64,000 nucleotides of DNA. Origin: Paucidesulfovibrio gracilis DSM 16080 (GTDB lineage Bacteria; Desulfobacterota; Desulfovibrionia; Desulfovibrionales; Desulfovibrionaceae). The position numbers and the translations under genes were made by a program. The notes beneath the pieces were generated by a model. That model saw nothing but the letters and a program-made list of their open reading frames with translations. It did no database searches and had not been told where the DNA came from. Where the stretch lies: NCBI RefSeq assembly GCF_900167125.1, contig NZ_FUYC01000005.1, forward strand, positions 92,305 through 156,304, in the 5' to 3' direction. Shown here one piece after another: positions 28,482-36,952 of this stretch (the stretch's first letter is position 1; each line of letters opens with the position of its first letter).

Positions 28482-28886
28482 CTACTCCGTTTCGGCCGGA
28501 TCCACAGGATGCAGTGGGCCTCCCGGAAGTATTTCCTCCGAAGGGATAGGTGCTTCTTCCTGCTGGACCGAAGCCGGGTCCGTGACCTTCAATGCCGGCA
28601 CCGGATCCAGCGCAGGGCGAACCACCTCCGGCCCTGTTCCCAATGATCCGCGAATAATAATCTCCACATTTTGTCCCTGGGTCGAATCCGCCGGCGTGGC
28701 CAGGCCCGCGCCGGCTACGGCCAGCACAAACCAGGCCGCCCAGCAGAACCGACAAGCCCACCGCGCCGATACGCCGCGCATAACGACCGCCGCTGCTGTG
28801 AAACAACGGCGGCCGCCCGCGCACCGGCGGTCCCTCGTGCCTCTCGTGTCAGGCAAGCCTTCGGTATCGCGCCTTTGGGTCATCAT
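28482..28886 (-). CDS. Doubtful small exported or membrane-anchored protein
   Basis: A 134-codon frame that contains one hydrophobic stretch (CWAAWFVLAVAGAGLATPAD, about residues 48-67) followed by an acidic, proline-rich tail (VEIIIRGSLG, then PIPSEEILPGGPLHP). From an internal start at 28781 the stretch would serve as a signal peptide. No good ribosome binding site precedes either start, and other frames are open here too, so it may be spurious. Confidence 0.38.
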   Translation of the reverse strand: MMTQRRDTEGLPDTRGTRDRRCAGGRRCFTAAAVVMRGVSARWACRFCWAAWFVLAVAGAGLATPADSTQGQNVEIIIRGSLGTGPEVVRPALDPVPALKVTDPASVQQEEAPIPSEEILPGGPLHPVDPAETE

Positions 28887-29102
28887 TCTGGGAAAGCAAA
28901 CGCCATACCAGAGAGCAATAGGCCGAGATCATGGAAAATTCTTCACAGCAGCATACGCATTGAGCGCATATTTTGCACACAGAACGCAAAGAAGGACAAT
29001 TTCTGCAACGGCTTGACGGAACAAGTACACAAGGCTAGGAAATGATCTATTATGACGCATGTGGGGCGCATCCCACCAACCAGAACCATGAGGTGTACCA
29101 AT

Positions 29103-29498
29103 ATGCTGCGCAAGGCCACGCATCTGGCTGCGGTCCTGTTTCTTTTCAGTGTTCTCTTGACGGGCTGCGGCGGAACCGGCCCGGAAGAAGCGGCTCAGGG
29201 AGCCTTGGAAGCCACCATCAGCGGCGACTTCAAAAGCGCCACCGACTTTTTCTGCAAAAGCATGCTGGAAGACATGCCGCCCCAGGAGCTGATCGACGAG
29301 ATCGCCAAAGAATTGCAACAGTATGATTTTGACTTTTCCGGCTTGAAGTACGAAGTGCTGGAGCAGAGCGACGACGCTGCCAAAGTGCATGTGACCGGCA
29401 GCATCAGTGCCACAGGTCCGGACGACGAAAAGAACGATGAAATGGATGAAACCATCTCCCTGGTCAAGGAAGACGGCAAGTGGAAGGTCTGCGAATAG
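29103..29498 (+). CDS. Lipoprotein with DUF4878-like fold
   Basis: A 131-residue protein starting at 29103. The signal peptide MLRKATHLAAVLFLFSVLLTGCGG ends in a lipobox (LLTGC), so the Cys at about 22 should be lipidated and the protein anchored in a membrane. The mature part (PEEAAQGALEATISGDFKSA, then VTGSISATGPDD...VKEDGKWKVC) has the layout of DUF4878/NTF2-like lipoproteins: a helix describing counts of use, then a sheet closing on WKVCE. It stands alone with its own terminator. Ligand unknown. Confidence 0.87.
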   Translation: MLRKATHLAAVLFLFSVLLTGCGGTGPEEAAQGALEATISGDFKSATDFFCKSMLEDMPPQELIDEIAKELQQYDFDFSGLKYEVLEQSDDAAKVHVTGSISATGPDDEKNDEMDETISLVKEDGKWKVCE

Positions 29499-29533
29499 CC
29501 CATTGCGAGCCGACTGTTCCTTTGGGAAGATAC

Positions 29534-29561
29534 AAAGGCGGGGTTTTCCCCGCCTTTTTTT
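29534..29561 (+). terminator. Intrinsic terminator of the lipoprotein gene
   Basis: AAAGGCGGGG, loop TTTT, CCCCGCCTTT then more T. A perfect stem 36 bases after the stop. Confidence 0.94.
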
Positions 29562-29858
29562 ATGCCGACCCGCGGCATGCCGTGGTTGCTGCGGTCATTC
29601 CGCCTGGCCACGATTCTTTTTCAGTGTCCTTCCATCATAAAAAAGTACGTTTGCACCGGCACACCGGAACCCTGAAAACCCGTCAAGCGAATCTGGAACC
29701 CAGCCGGACACCAACACCAGCGCGGCCACGATCGGAAATCAAACATTCTTCCACGGGCTTCAGGAACAGCAAGGTCCGGGACCAAGGCTCTCCCCACGCA
29801 TTGCCACGAGAGCGCGTGGGTACGAGAGCCACAAGGATGCCTCCCGTTCCGGGCAAGC
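29562..29858. other. Gene-free stretch
   Basis: Between the lipoprotein terminator and the end of the convergent BASS transporter I see no convincing gene, RNA or repeat. Open frames here lack binding sites and family features. Confidence 0.6.
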
Positions 29859-30806
29859 CTATCTGAACGCGCCCGTCACCTTTCCCGAGCGGATACGCTG
29901 CTTCCAGACGCGGGCCATGCTCACGCCGAGCAGGTTCTGCACCAGGCTGAACAACGCCCCGGGCAACGCGGCCCGTGCCGAAAAAAAGCTGTTGGCCAAG
30001 GCCACGCCCAATCCGGAATTCTGCATGCCCACCTCGATGGAAAGGGTCACGGCATCGCGCCGGTCCGAGGAAAGCACTTTACCCGCGGCATAGCCCACGC
30101 CGAACCCCGCGGCGCTGTGCAGAAAAACCGCGCCCAGCACCAGCAGTGGAAGTCCCAGGATCGTATGTTGATTCAGCCCCACCACACAGGCAATGACCGC
30201 GGAAATGGTCAGAATGGAGATGGACGGAAACACACGCACCAATCCTTCCACACGGCGGCGGAGCAACCGGCGCAAAATCAGACCGTCCACCAGGGGAAAG
30301 ACCACGATCCAAAAAACAGACGCGGCCATGGCCCAGAAATCAATGGCGATCTGCTTATCGTAGAGCGCGTAGACAATGGCGGGAGTCAGCAGAGGCGCCA
30401 GGGCCGTGGACACCATGGTCATGGTAACGGACAGCGCCACATTGCCACCGGCCAGATAACAGATCACGTTGGAGGCGGTGCCGCCCGGACACGCGCCCAC
30501 CAAGACCAGACCCAGGGCGGCTTCAATGTCCAGACCAAACAGCGTACTGGCCATAAGCGCCAGCAACGGCATGACCACATATTGCAATGTGGCCCCCGCA
30601 ATCAACAACGGCCAGCGCGGCAACACCGCGGCAAAGTCGGAAACGTTCAGGGTCAGCCCCATGCCGAACATGATCAGCCCCAGAGCCGGAGCGATGTGCG
30701 GCTTAAGCCAGATGAACAATGGCGGATGCAGCAGCGCGGCAGCACTGAAGGCCAGGGCGATGGGCATAAAAGCGCGTTCGATGCGCCCGGAAAGGGAGTT
30801 CAACAC
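29859..30806 (-). CDS. Bile acid:sodium symporter (BASS) family transporter
   Basis: A 315-residue membrane protein with about nine to ten helices. The GTG at 30806 is chosen because AAGGA lies eight bases before it, and the frame upstream is not membrane-like. The BASS hallmarks are present: the GMGLTL segment (LIMFGMGLTLNVSDFAAVL), LVGACPGGTASNVICYLAGG with the crossover region, and EVGMQNSGLGVALA. Members import organic acids such as bile acids, pyruvate or pantoate with sodium, and some act on 2-oxo or sulfonated acids. The substrate here is unknown. The gene stands alone. Confidence 0.92.
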   Translation of the reverse strand: MLNSLSGRIERAFMPIALAFSAAALLHPPLFIWLKPHIAPALGLIMFGMGLTLNVSDFAAVLPRWPLLIAGATLQYVVMPLLALMASTLFGLDIEAALGLVLVGACPGGTASNVICYLAGGNVALSVTMTMVSTALAPLLTPAIVYALYDKQIAIDFWAMAASVFWIVVFPLVDGLILRRLLRRRVEGLVRVFPSISILTISAVIACVVGLNQHTILGLPLLVLGAVFLHSAAGFGVGYAAGKVLSSDRRDAVTLSIEVGMQNSGLGVALANSFFSARAALPGALFSLVQNLLGVSMARVWKQRIRSGKVTGAFR

Positions 30807-31033
30807 GGTGATATCCTTGGTTGCATGGACAACAGCCCCCGAATCGGGGGGCAGTACCACACCGGGGGCAAGCGGGCAACCGCCCACACACCGTCCATAC
30901 CGATTCTCGGAACACCGTTTCAAGTCACGGTAAACCGCAATGAAAGAGTAAAATTACAGTGTGTTAGATAATCAGTCTTGTACGGCCGCCTGGCCCGCAA
31001 CCGACCAAAAAAAATTCAGTCAACATTCACAGG

Positions 31034-31324
31034 CTACCGGGACAACGCGGTTCCCGCGGCATGGGCCGAAGTCCGTACAGCCAGATGCAATGCATCCGGT
31101 ACGGATTCCGACGCCGCCCCATCCATCGTGGTATCCTGGACACTTACAGCGAGTTCCGCATCGGCATCCGTAAGGCCGCCTCGCAGGATCAGCGAACCGA
31201 CCAACACCACGCACAGAGCCAGGGCCACCCAAAACAAGGCCTTGGTTCCGGACGAGGCTCTGTCCTCAATACGCTCAGGATCATAGGCCCGCACCTGGGG
31301 CCGGTATTGTTCCGGATTGGTCAC
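31034..31324 (-). CDS. Small single-span membrane protein, hypothetical
   Basis: A 96-residue protein starting with GTG at 31324 after a GGGAGGGAG site. The cytoplasmic N terminus (TNPEQYRPQVRAYDPERIED) is followed by one membrane helix (ALFWVALALCVVLVGSLIL, about residues 29-47) and an acidic outer tail. It has no recognised domain. It ends about 228 bases before the BASS gene on the same strand. The good start site and clean topology make it more likely real than not. Confidence 0.62.
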   Translation of the reverse strand: MTNPEQYRPQVRAYDPERIEDRASSGTKALFWVALALCVVLVGSLILRGGLTDADAELAVSVQDTTMDGAASESVPDALHLAVRTSAHAAGTALSR

Positions 31325-31429
31325 GCCCTCTCCCTCCCGTCACGCGCCAACGAAGCAATCAAAAAACACTGTTTTTCTTCGTAGGCATGGATGACCATTT
31401 TCGTCAACAATGTCCCGCAGAAAGTACTG

Positions 31430-31460
31430 AAAAACCGCCCGCACATGGGTACGCGGGCGG
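31430..31460 (-). terminator. Intrinsic terminator of the DUF4198 gene
   Basis: On the minus strand CCGCCCGC and GCGGGCGG form a perfect stem followed by TTTTC. A second, looser inverted repeat (CCTTGTTGCCG with its complement, 31472-31523) precedes it on the same transcript. Confidence 0.82.
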
Positions 31461-31608
31461 CGGGGTGGGATCCTTGTTGCCGTGGCCGTTGCGGGGGGAG
31501 GCCGGAAGGGAGCGGCAACAAGGACACAATGAACTTCAAGTGCGCGGCGGACCTCGGAGGCAGCCCGCCGCGCGGCTCAGGCGTGAACACGCCATCGGGG
31601 GGAAGAGC

Positions 31609-32436
31609 TTACTTCATATCCACGGCTTTGATCCAAAGCACCGCGTCCTGAGAGAGTTCCTTGCCCTTGTACTCGGTGTCGGGACCGACGCCCAGAGCGG
31701 CAAAGCCCCACCAACCGGCCTTGGGCACGCCAAAGGTGATGTACCCTTCGGAATCGGAGAAGATGGTCTGGGTCACAAACGCGTCGTGGGGGTAGTCCAC
31801 GGAGGAAGCCTCGTGCATGGCGTTGGCCTTGAAGTCGGGCATGTGGCTCATGAATTCCACTTCCACCTCGGCACCGGCCACGGGCTTGCCGTCGGAAAGC
31901 ACGCGGGCCTTGAACACGTTACCGGTCCACACGCCGTAGGGCTTGATCAGGGGCACGATTTCGCAGGGCAGACCCGCAGGCTCGGCCCAGTTGCCCGGGA
32001 TGCCGCCCACGTTGGCCACCAGCTTGGTGATCTGCTGCATGTAGATGCCTTCTTCTTCCTCAAAGTAGTAGCCCGGCTTGAACACGAAGGTGTAGTCACC
32101 CATGGAGCGGACGAGCTTTTTGGGGATCAAGGCGGAGAAACCGGTTCCGCTGGACGCGGGGTTGGTCCATTTGATTTCCTGGAGGTAGGATTTCAGCTCA
32201 ATCTTTTTCGCGGGGTTGTCGCCGCGCTGATAGATGGCGTAAAAGTCCTCGGCACCGCCCATATCCATGGTGTGTCCGGCTTCAGCGGGGTGCGTAAACA
32301 CGATGCGGAAATCCAGGTCGCCGCCTTTTTCAAGGGCGATCTCCGGGGTATTCAGCATCATGAAGTGGGCGGAAGCGGGCAGGGCCATGGTCAGCACGGC
32401 CAGGGCGCACAACGCCGCGATCAGTCCTTTTTTCAT
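31609..32436 (-). CDS. Periplasmic DUF4198-family protein, metal-uptake associated
   Basis: A 275-residue exported protein. The start at 32436 follows GGAGAACCAG and gives the signal peptide MKKGLIAALCALAVLTMALP with cleavage near ASA. The mature protein begins AHFMMLNTPEIAL, the N-terminal His typical of DUF4198/NikK proteins that bind nickel, cobalt or iron in the periplasm. The ending is a beta sandwich with an Ig-like region (ADAEVEVEFMSHMPD type pattern) and GYITFGVPKAGWWGFAALG. Because it follows feoAB and the exported 105-residue protein, ferrous iron is the likely metal. A terminator separates it from those genes, so it may be separately controlled. Confidence 0.85.
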   Translation of the reverse strand: MKKGLIAALCALAVLTMALPASAHFMMLNTPEIALEKGGDLDFRIVFTHPAEAGHTMDMGGAEDFYAIYQRGDNPAKKIELKSYLQEIKWTNPASSGTGFSALIPKKLVRSMGDYTFVFKPGYYFEEEEGIYMQQITKLVANVGGIPGNWAEPAGLPCEIVPLIKPYGVWTGNVFKARVLSDGKPVAGAEVEVEFMSHMPDFKANAMHEASSVDYPHDAFVTQTIFSDSEGYITFGVPKAGWWGFAALGVGPDTEYKGKELSQDAVLWIKAVDMK

Positions 32437-32489
32437 CTGGTTCTCCTTTTTTGTCCTGATTTTGACACTCAATTTCATCAACTATTCGT

Positions 32490-32530
32490 AAAAAACGCCG
32501 CGTCACTGGGCCGGTCCCGATGGCGCGGCG
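32490..32530 (-). terminator. Intrinsic terminator of the feo operon
   Basis: On the minus strand CGCCGCG pairs with CGCGGCG across a 21-base loop that contains a further GC-rich stem, followed by TTTTTT. It lies 48 bases after the last feo-linked gene. Confidence 0.82.
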
Positions 32531-32577
32531 CTGGTTGAATTGCTTGCCGGGGCGCAGGCGTCCCGGGGTAAGACCGT

Positions 32578-32895
32578 CTACTCCACGATGTCCGAGCCGT
32601 TCACTTCCACGGTATGCCCCTCACCGGCGTCAAACACGACCTTGTACTCGCCTTCGGGCTTATCGAACATGAATTCGCTGTATTCGTTCATTTTTCCCTC
32701 AGTAACCACATTGCCGGAGCCGTCCTGGACACGCATGGTCACGCCGGAGGCGGACGAGCCGTCGGAGAAACCGCCTTCGCAGCTTACCGTGCCGTCACCA
32801 TTGTCAAAGCAGTCGCAGAGCGGGGTGTGAGCAAAGGCCTGACCGCCAAAGGCCATGGTTGCCAGCAAAAACAGTGCGATGATTCCTTTCTTCAT
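32578..32895 (-). CDS. Small exported protein encoded with FeoB
   Basis: A 105-residue protein with a signal peptide (MKKGIIALFLLATMAFGGQA, cleavage near AFA) and mature start HTPLCDCFDNGDGTVSCEGG: an N-terminal His and a CxC pair plus one more Cys, which could chelate metal. The rest is a small beta domain (VTMRVQDGSGNVVTEGKMNE, then YKVVFDAGEGHTVEVNG) like the Ig-like modules next to nickel and cobalt uptake proteins. Its ATG overlaps the feoB stop (ATGA), so it is translationally coupled and presumably serves ferrous iron capture in the periplasm. Confidence 0.86.
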   Translation of the reverse strand: MKKGIIALFLLATMAFGGQAFAHTPLCDCFDNGDGTVSCEGGFSDGSSASGVTMRVQDGSGNVVTEGKMNEYSEFMFDKPEGEYKVVFDAGEGHTVEVNGSDIVE

Positions 32896-35411
32896 GATTG
32901 CGCTCCTTCAGGGCATTCCCCTTTGGGCAGGGGGGTTGTGTTTGTCGAATCCGCCGCCGACTCCCGTTCCGGAATCAAGGCCATGATGATCGTGACCGCC
33001 ACGCACAGGCCATAGAAGGCCCACATGGTCTGGAATCCGGTGAGTCCGAGCAGCCGCCCGCCGGTAAAGACCAGCGAAGCCACGCCCAGCCCCAGAAGAG
33101 TTTGATAGGCGATGGAAAAAAGCATCCATTTGGTAGAGTTGGCCTGCATGCGCACCATGATGGAAGCGGGTACGCAGGGAGGATACAGCGCCATGAACAG
33201 CATCAGGGCCAGGGCGTGCAGCGGGGTGAAGCCGCCTTCGGCCCGCTTCATGCTGTCCTGCACCGAGGCTTCGGTGCCGTCGATGCCGTAGATGGCCCCC
33301 AGGGTGGCGGCGCTGTTTTCCTTGGCCGCAAAGGCCGAAAGCAGAGCGATGTTGATACGCCAGTTGAATCCGGCATACTGGGTCACCGGCTCCAGGGCGC
33401 GGCCCGCCATGCCGAGGAAACTGTCCTCAAACAATTCGGACCGCATGTCGTAGCGCAGCTTCTTGCGCTTGCGCACCAGCTTTTTCAGGGAACGGTTCAA
33501 TTTCTTTCCGTCCTTGCCCTGGCGCTTGACCACGGCATAAAAGACGGGATTGGCCTCGGCAAAGGACTGGTTGATGGCATCGGCCTTTTCCGAATCCGTG
33601 ACCCCGCGCTTGGCGTCCCGAAGGCCTTCCTGAAAAAGGATCAAAGGCGTGATCTGTTCGGCCGTGATTTTTCCGGCAAAGCTGGTTTTGTCCACATCGC
33701 GCATAAAGGCTTCCACAGCGGCTGCCTGCTCGCCCTGGTAGTGGTCCATGCGATCCTGCGGCAGACCCGGGAAGTTGATGAGCACGAACACGACCACGGC
33801 CACGGCCACCACCACGGTGACGATCTTTTTCAAAAACAGCCAAATGCGCTCAATGGCCCGGCGCAACACGCCGCCCACCGTGGGCACGTGATACGGCGGC
33901 ATTTCCATGATGAAAGGGGCGCTGGGCCGTTTGCGCAGCACGGTCATGGACAGAATCTTGGCCACGGGCAGGGCCATGAACAGGGTCACCGTGGCGATGA
34001 AAAACATGGCCAAACCGCCCTGGTCCGCGAAATACGCCCCAATGAGCAACAGGTACAAAGGCACCTTGGCCAGGCAGTTCATCATGGGGACGATCAAAAT
34101 CGTGGCCAGCCGGGCGCGCTCGTCCGGGATGGCCTTGGTGGCCATGACGCCGGGAATGGCGCATCCGCCCACATACACTCCGCCCAGAATCAACGGCAGG
34201 GTGGACTGCCCGTGCAGACCGAACCGGCGAAACAGCCGGTCCAGAATAAAGGCCATGCGCGGCATGTACCCGCTGTCCTCCAGGATGGCGATCAACCCGA
34301 ACAGCAGGAAGAAAATCGGCAGATAGTTGAGAATGGCGGTGACGCTTTTCACGGTCCACACGCCCAGGGACCGCAACAGGGGATCCTCCAGGAAGCCTGA
34401 AGCGGGAAGAATGCCGGCGGTGAACGCCTCCACGCTGCCCCAGATGGGCCAGGCTTTGAGCGCCAACCAGTTGCCGAAGACAATGGCCACTTCGTACAAT
34501 ACCAGCAAAATGGCCAGCAGGATCAACGGACCCCAAAAACGGTGACAGACGAACCGGTCCGCCCGGTCCGAAAGGGAACAACGCTTGGCCTCGGGATTTT
34601 TCACAAACTGGCGATGCAGCTCTGCGGAAAGCCGCTGACGAGCAAATGCGATGTGCCGCTCCGGAGCGATCTTGTTTTCCGCCTCAAAAGATTTTCGCAG
34701 CGAGGCAACTTCGCCCTTGATGAACGCGGCATCAGGATGGGATTTTTCCAGCAGTCGGGCCGCTTCTTCGTCGCCCTCCATGAGCTTCACGCAGAGCCAA
34801 CGGACAGGATAGGTGGCCAGCGCTCCGGAATCCTCGGCCAGGAGCTGGCGCAACTGCTCCAGTTCCTTTTCCATGGGACCGTAGTGCACCTGAAATCCGG
34901 GCCGGTTCCCTTCGGCGGCGGCCTCGGCCACGGCGCGCTTCAGTTCTTTGCCGCCCTGGGATTTTTTGCCCACGGTAGGCACTACGCGAACGCCCAGCCG
35001 CTCGGACAGTCCTTCGGCGTCAACGCTCATCTCGCGCCGGGCGGCCACATCCATCATGTTCAGGTTCAGCACCATGGGGATTTCCATCTCCAGGAGCTGC
35101 AACGCCAGGTAGAGGTTGCGCCGCAGGTTGGAAGCATCCGCCACGTCCACGACCACGCTGGGCCGGTCATGCAGCAGAAAATCCCGCGCAACGCGCTCTT
35201 CCAGGGAATACGAGGTCAGGCTGTACGTACCGGGCAGGTCCACCAGCTCCACTTCGGTTTTGTCCACCGAATAGCGGCCGGTTTTCTTTTCCACGGTTAC
35301 ACCGGGGTAGTTGGCCACATGCTGGCGCGCCCCGGTAAGCATGTTGAAAATGGTGGATTTTCCGCAGTTTGGCTGTCCGGAAAGCGCCACCAATACGCGT
35401 TTTCCACTCAT
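32892..35411 (-). CDS. feoB: Ferrous iron transporter FeoB
   Basis: An 839-residue FeoB. The N-terminal G domain has G1 GQPNCGKST at about residue 12, the switch region YPGVTVEKKTG, G3 DLPGTYSL and G4 NMMD, followed by a helical GDI-like spacer (residues about 170-280). The membrane part has two Gate domains (GVYVGGCAIPGVMATKAIPD and ANPV/ENSAATLGAIYGI regions) with conserved cysteines that may line the iron path. A long soluble insert (about residues 580-690) lies between them. It imports Fe2+ across the inner membrane in a GTP-dependent way. It overlaps feoA upstream and the exported-protein gene downstream by four bases each. Confidence 0.98.
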   Translation of the reverse strand: MSGKRVLVALSGQPNCGKSTIFNMLTGARQHVANYPGVTVEKKTGRYSVDKTEVELVDLPGTYSLTSYSLEERVARDFLLHDRPSVVVDVADASNLRRNLYLALQLLEMEIPMVLNLNMMDVAARREMSVDAEGLSERLGVRVVPTVGKKSQGGKELKRAVAEAAAEGNRPGFQVHYGPMEKELEQLRQLLAEDSGALATYPVRWLCVKLMEGDEEAARLLEKSHPDAAFIKGEVASLRKSFEAENKIAPERHIAFARQRLSAELHRQFVKNPEAKRCSLSDRADRFVCHRFWGPLILLAILLVLYEVAIVFGNWLALKAWPIWGSVEAFTAGILPASGFLEDPLLRSLGVWTVKSVTAILNYLPIFFLLFGLIAILEDSGYMPRMAFILDRLFRRFGLHGQSTLPLILGGVYVGGCAIPGVMATKAIPDERARLATILIVPMMNCLAKVPLYLLLIGAYFADQGGLAMFFIATVTLFMALPVAKILSMTVLRKRPSAPFIMEMPPYHVPTVGGVLRRAIERIWLFLKKIVTVVVAVAVVVFVLINFPGLPQDRMDHYQGEQAAAVEAFMRDVDKTSFAGKITAEQITPLILFQEGLRDAKRGVTDSEKADAINQSFAEANPVFYAVVKRQGKDGKKLNRSLKKLVRKRKKLRYDMRSELFEDSFLGMAGRALEPVTQYAGFNWRINIALLSAFAAKENSAATLGAIYGIDGTEASVQDSMKRAEGGFTPLHALALMLFMALYPPCVPASIMVRMQANSTKWMLFSIAYQTLLGLGVASLVFTGGRLLGLTGFQTMWAFYGLCVAVTIIMALIPERESAADSTNTTPLPKGECPEGAQS

Positions 35412-35632
35412 TGCAGCTCCACCTCCACCTTACGGGCCTCATCGTGGCGCAGGGTCACGTGGTAGCCGTCCAACTCCAGTTCGACAGGGTCCACCAAGGG
35501 AGCGTTCCGCACTACACGTATTTCAGCCCCGGGGTAGAACCCCAAATCCAAAAGGCGCTGGCCCAACGCTCCCTCCGCGCTCAGATCGCGCATCAGGCAT
35601 CGCATGCCCGGCCCCACTTCATTCAATTTCAT
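35408..35632 (-). CDS. feoA: FeoA domain protein, second copy, coupled to FeoB
   Basis: A 74-residue SH3-like FeoA. The start at 35632 (MKLNEVGPGMRCLMRDLSAE) follows a GGGAG site. The core LGQRLLDLGFYPGAEIRVVRNAP and closing VTLRHDEARKVEV are standard. FeoA proteins bind FeoB and are needed for transport. Its stop overlaps the feoB ATG (ATGA). Confidence 0.95.
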   Translation of the reverse strand: MKLNEVGPGMRCLMRDLSAEGALGQRLLDLGFYPGAEIRVVRNAPLVDPVELELDGYHVTLRHDEARKVEVELQ

Positions 35633-35832
35633 CCTCAAACTCCCTTCCTCAAAATGTTGGTCCGCACCGTCCGAACGTCGAACGATTGGTATCGGACAAG
35701 ACCGTTCACCCCTTGGCCCGGGACAAAAATAACGGCTCCCCGGCCTATTGAACCGAAGCAGGCCGCCCAGCCCGTTGCCCCGCACCAACGCGGCGCACGA
35801 CAACCCCATGAGGCAAACGCCCTTGCAACGGA

Positions 35833-36048
35833 TCAGACCACGAGAATTTTTTCAGCCACGCCCCGCTCGATCATCAAGCTGCCCTCGCCCAGGGAAACAA
35901 TCATGGGCCCGTTGCCGTTATTCAATACTTCCACTTGTGTGCCAGGGAGAATCCCCAGGGATTCCAGACGACTTCGTACCCGGCAGCCACCATCTACAGC
36001 CACAACCAGAGCCAAATCGCCAGGCTGCATCGTTTTTAACGTCTTCAA
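35833..36048 (-). CDS. feoA: FeoA domain protein, first copy
   Basis: A 71-residue FeoA. TTG at 36048 is the likely start because GGAGGAGG lies eight bases upstream; the protein then begins KTLKTMQPGDLALVVAVDGG. The middle CRVRSRLESLGILPGTQVEVLNNGNGPM and end MIERGVAEKILVV are typical. Two FeoA genes before one FeoB is a known arrangement in anaerobes. It is 200 bases upstream of the second copy and is the first gene after the Fur boxes. Confidence 0.9.
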   Translation of the reverse strand: MKTLKTMQPGDLALVVAVDGGCRVRSRLESLGILPGTQVEVLNNGNGPMIVSLGEGSLMIERGVAEKILVV

Positions 36049-36093
36049 CGAGGGTTCCTCCTCCAAAAGCTCTCATTTGCACCGCGTTGCAAT

Positions 36094-36108
36094 TGAGAAT
36101 GAATTTCG
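36094..36108. promoter_or_regulatory. Second, weaker Fur box upstream of feoA
   Basis: TGAGAATGAATTTCG matches the 7-1-7 Fur pattern TGATAAT-N-ATTATCA in ten of fourteen positions. It lies 46 bases before the feoA start. Confidence 0.5.
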
Positions 36109-36157
36109 GTATCAGGGATAACCCCCGGCACGGAAGCGGTCAATAAAAAGAACCAAA

Positions 36158-36172
36158 TGAAAATGATTTTCA
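36158..36172. promoter_or_regulatory. Fur box between feoA and the divergent Fur-family gene
   Basis: TGAAAATGATTTTCA is a perfect dyad and matches the 7-1-7 Fur consensus in twelve of fourteen positions. It lies midway in the feoA/fur-like divergent gap and can control both directions. Confidence 0.85.
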
Positions 36173-36246
36173 ATTTTAAGAAAAAAACACCCGGCGGGGC
36201 AGAACGGCAATGACAACGATTTGCAACACCAACCACACGGCAACCA

Positions 36247-36801
36247 ATGAGCACACAAACTGAAATCTTCAAAGAGTACCTTTCCGGCAACAATCTCAAG
36301 CTCACGCACCAGCGCAAGCTGATACTGGACGTCTTCATCACGCTTGACCGGCCGGTTTCGCCGGAAGAATTGTTTCAGGAAGTTCACAGCATGGACGCCG
36401 GGATCAGCCTTTCCACGGTCTACCGCACGCTCAAGCACCTGATGCAGTCCGGTGTGGCGCGCTGCATGCTGCACAGCGACGGCGTGACGCGGTATGAAGG
36501 CCTGACCGGTCATTACTGCCGCCTGGTCTGTGAACACTGCGGCAAGCGCGTGCCGCTGGACAACCCCTACCTCCACTGCCTCCAGCACGAGGTGGCCCGG
36601 CAAGAGGGATTTCATCTGTATGAATGCGTTATGGAGTTGCGGGGCATTTGCAAGGCCTGCATGAAGCAGCGCGACCACGGCTCCGTCGAGGCGTCACCCT
36701 CCACGGAGACCCGCCCCAGGGAACGGATGGGCGCTTGCGGACACGCGCCCAAAGGCTATGTGCGCTGCGGCCAGTGCCGGCACGACGAACTCGGGGAATA
36801 G
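36247..36801 (+). CDS. Fur-family regulator with altered metal site and extra zinc-ribbon-like tail
   Basis: A 184-residue Fur-family protein. The winged helix is normal (LKLTHQRKLILDVFI, STVYRTLKHLMQSGVA). The usual HHxH metal motif before the first CxxC is replaced by GHYCRLVCEHCGK, so the regulatory metal site is altered, while both structural CxxC pairs (CEHC, CKAC) remain. The C terminus extends by about 35 residues ending ACGHAPKGYVRCGQCRHDE, which adds a further Cys/His set. It is divergent from feoA and shares the Fur boxes. It could be a Fur variant sensing another metal or state. It could also bind DNA constitutively. Confidence 0.9.
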   Translation: MSTQTEIFKEYLSGNNLKLTHQRKLILDVFITLDRPVSPEELFQEVHSMDAGISLSTVYRTLKHLMQSGVARCMLHSDGVTRYEGLTGHYCRLVCEHCGKRVPLDNPYLHCLQHEVARQEGFHLYECVMELRGICKACMKQRDHGSVEASPSTETRPRERMGACGHAPKGYVRCGQCRHDELGE

Positions 36802-36852
36802 GCAACCCCGGCATGGAGCGTTGCAGCGTGGCAAACGCGGAAGAAGAATCAA

Positions 36853-36896
36853 AAACCAGGCCCGTGACATGCGCTGCCATGCATTGGGCCTGGTTT
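36853..36896. terminator. Two-way terminator between the two Fur-family genes
   Basis: AAACCAGGCCC and GGGCCTGGTTT form an 11-bp perfect stem with a 22-base loop, flanked by A-rich and T-rich ends; the two genes converge on it. Confidence 0.8.
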
Positions 36897-36952
36897 CCTT
36901 GACTTGAGGACACGCTCCGCCGCCTGCAGCGGGGCGCTCCACTCTGCAACAA

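Noticed and set aside
32898..34400. A 500-codon plus-strand frame opposite feoB
   Set aside because: Low-complexity His/Gly/Gln composition; feoB is unmistakable on the other strand.
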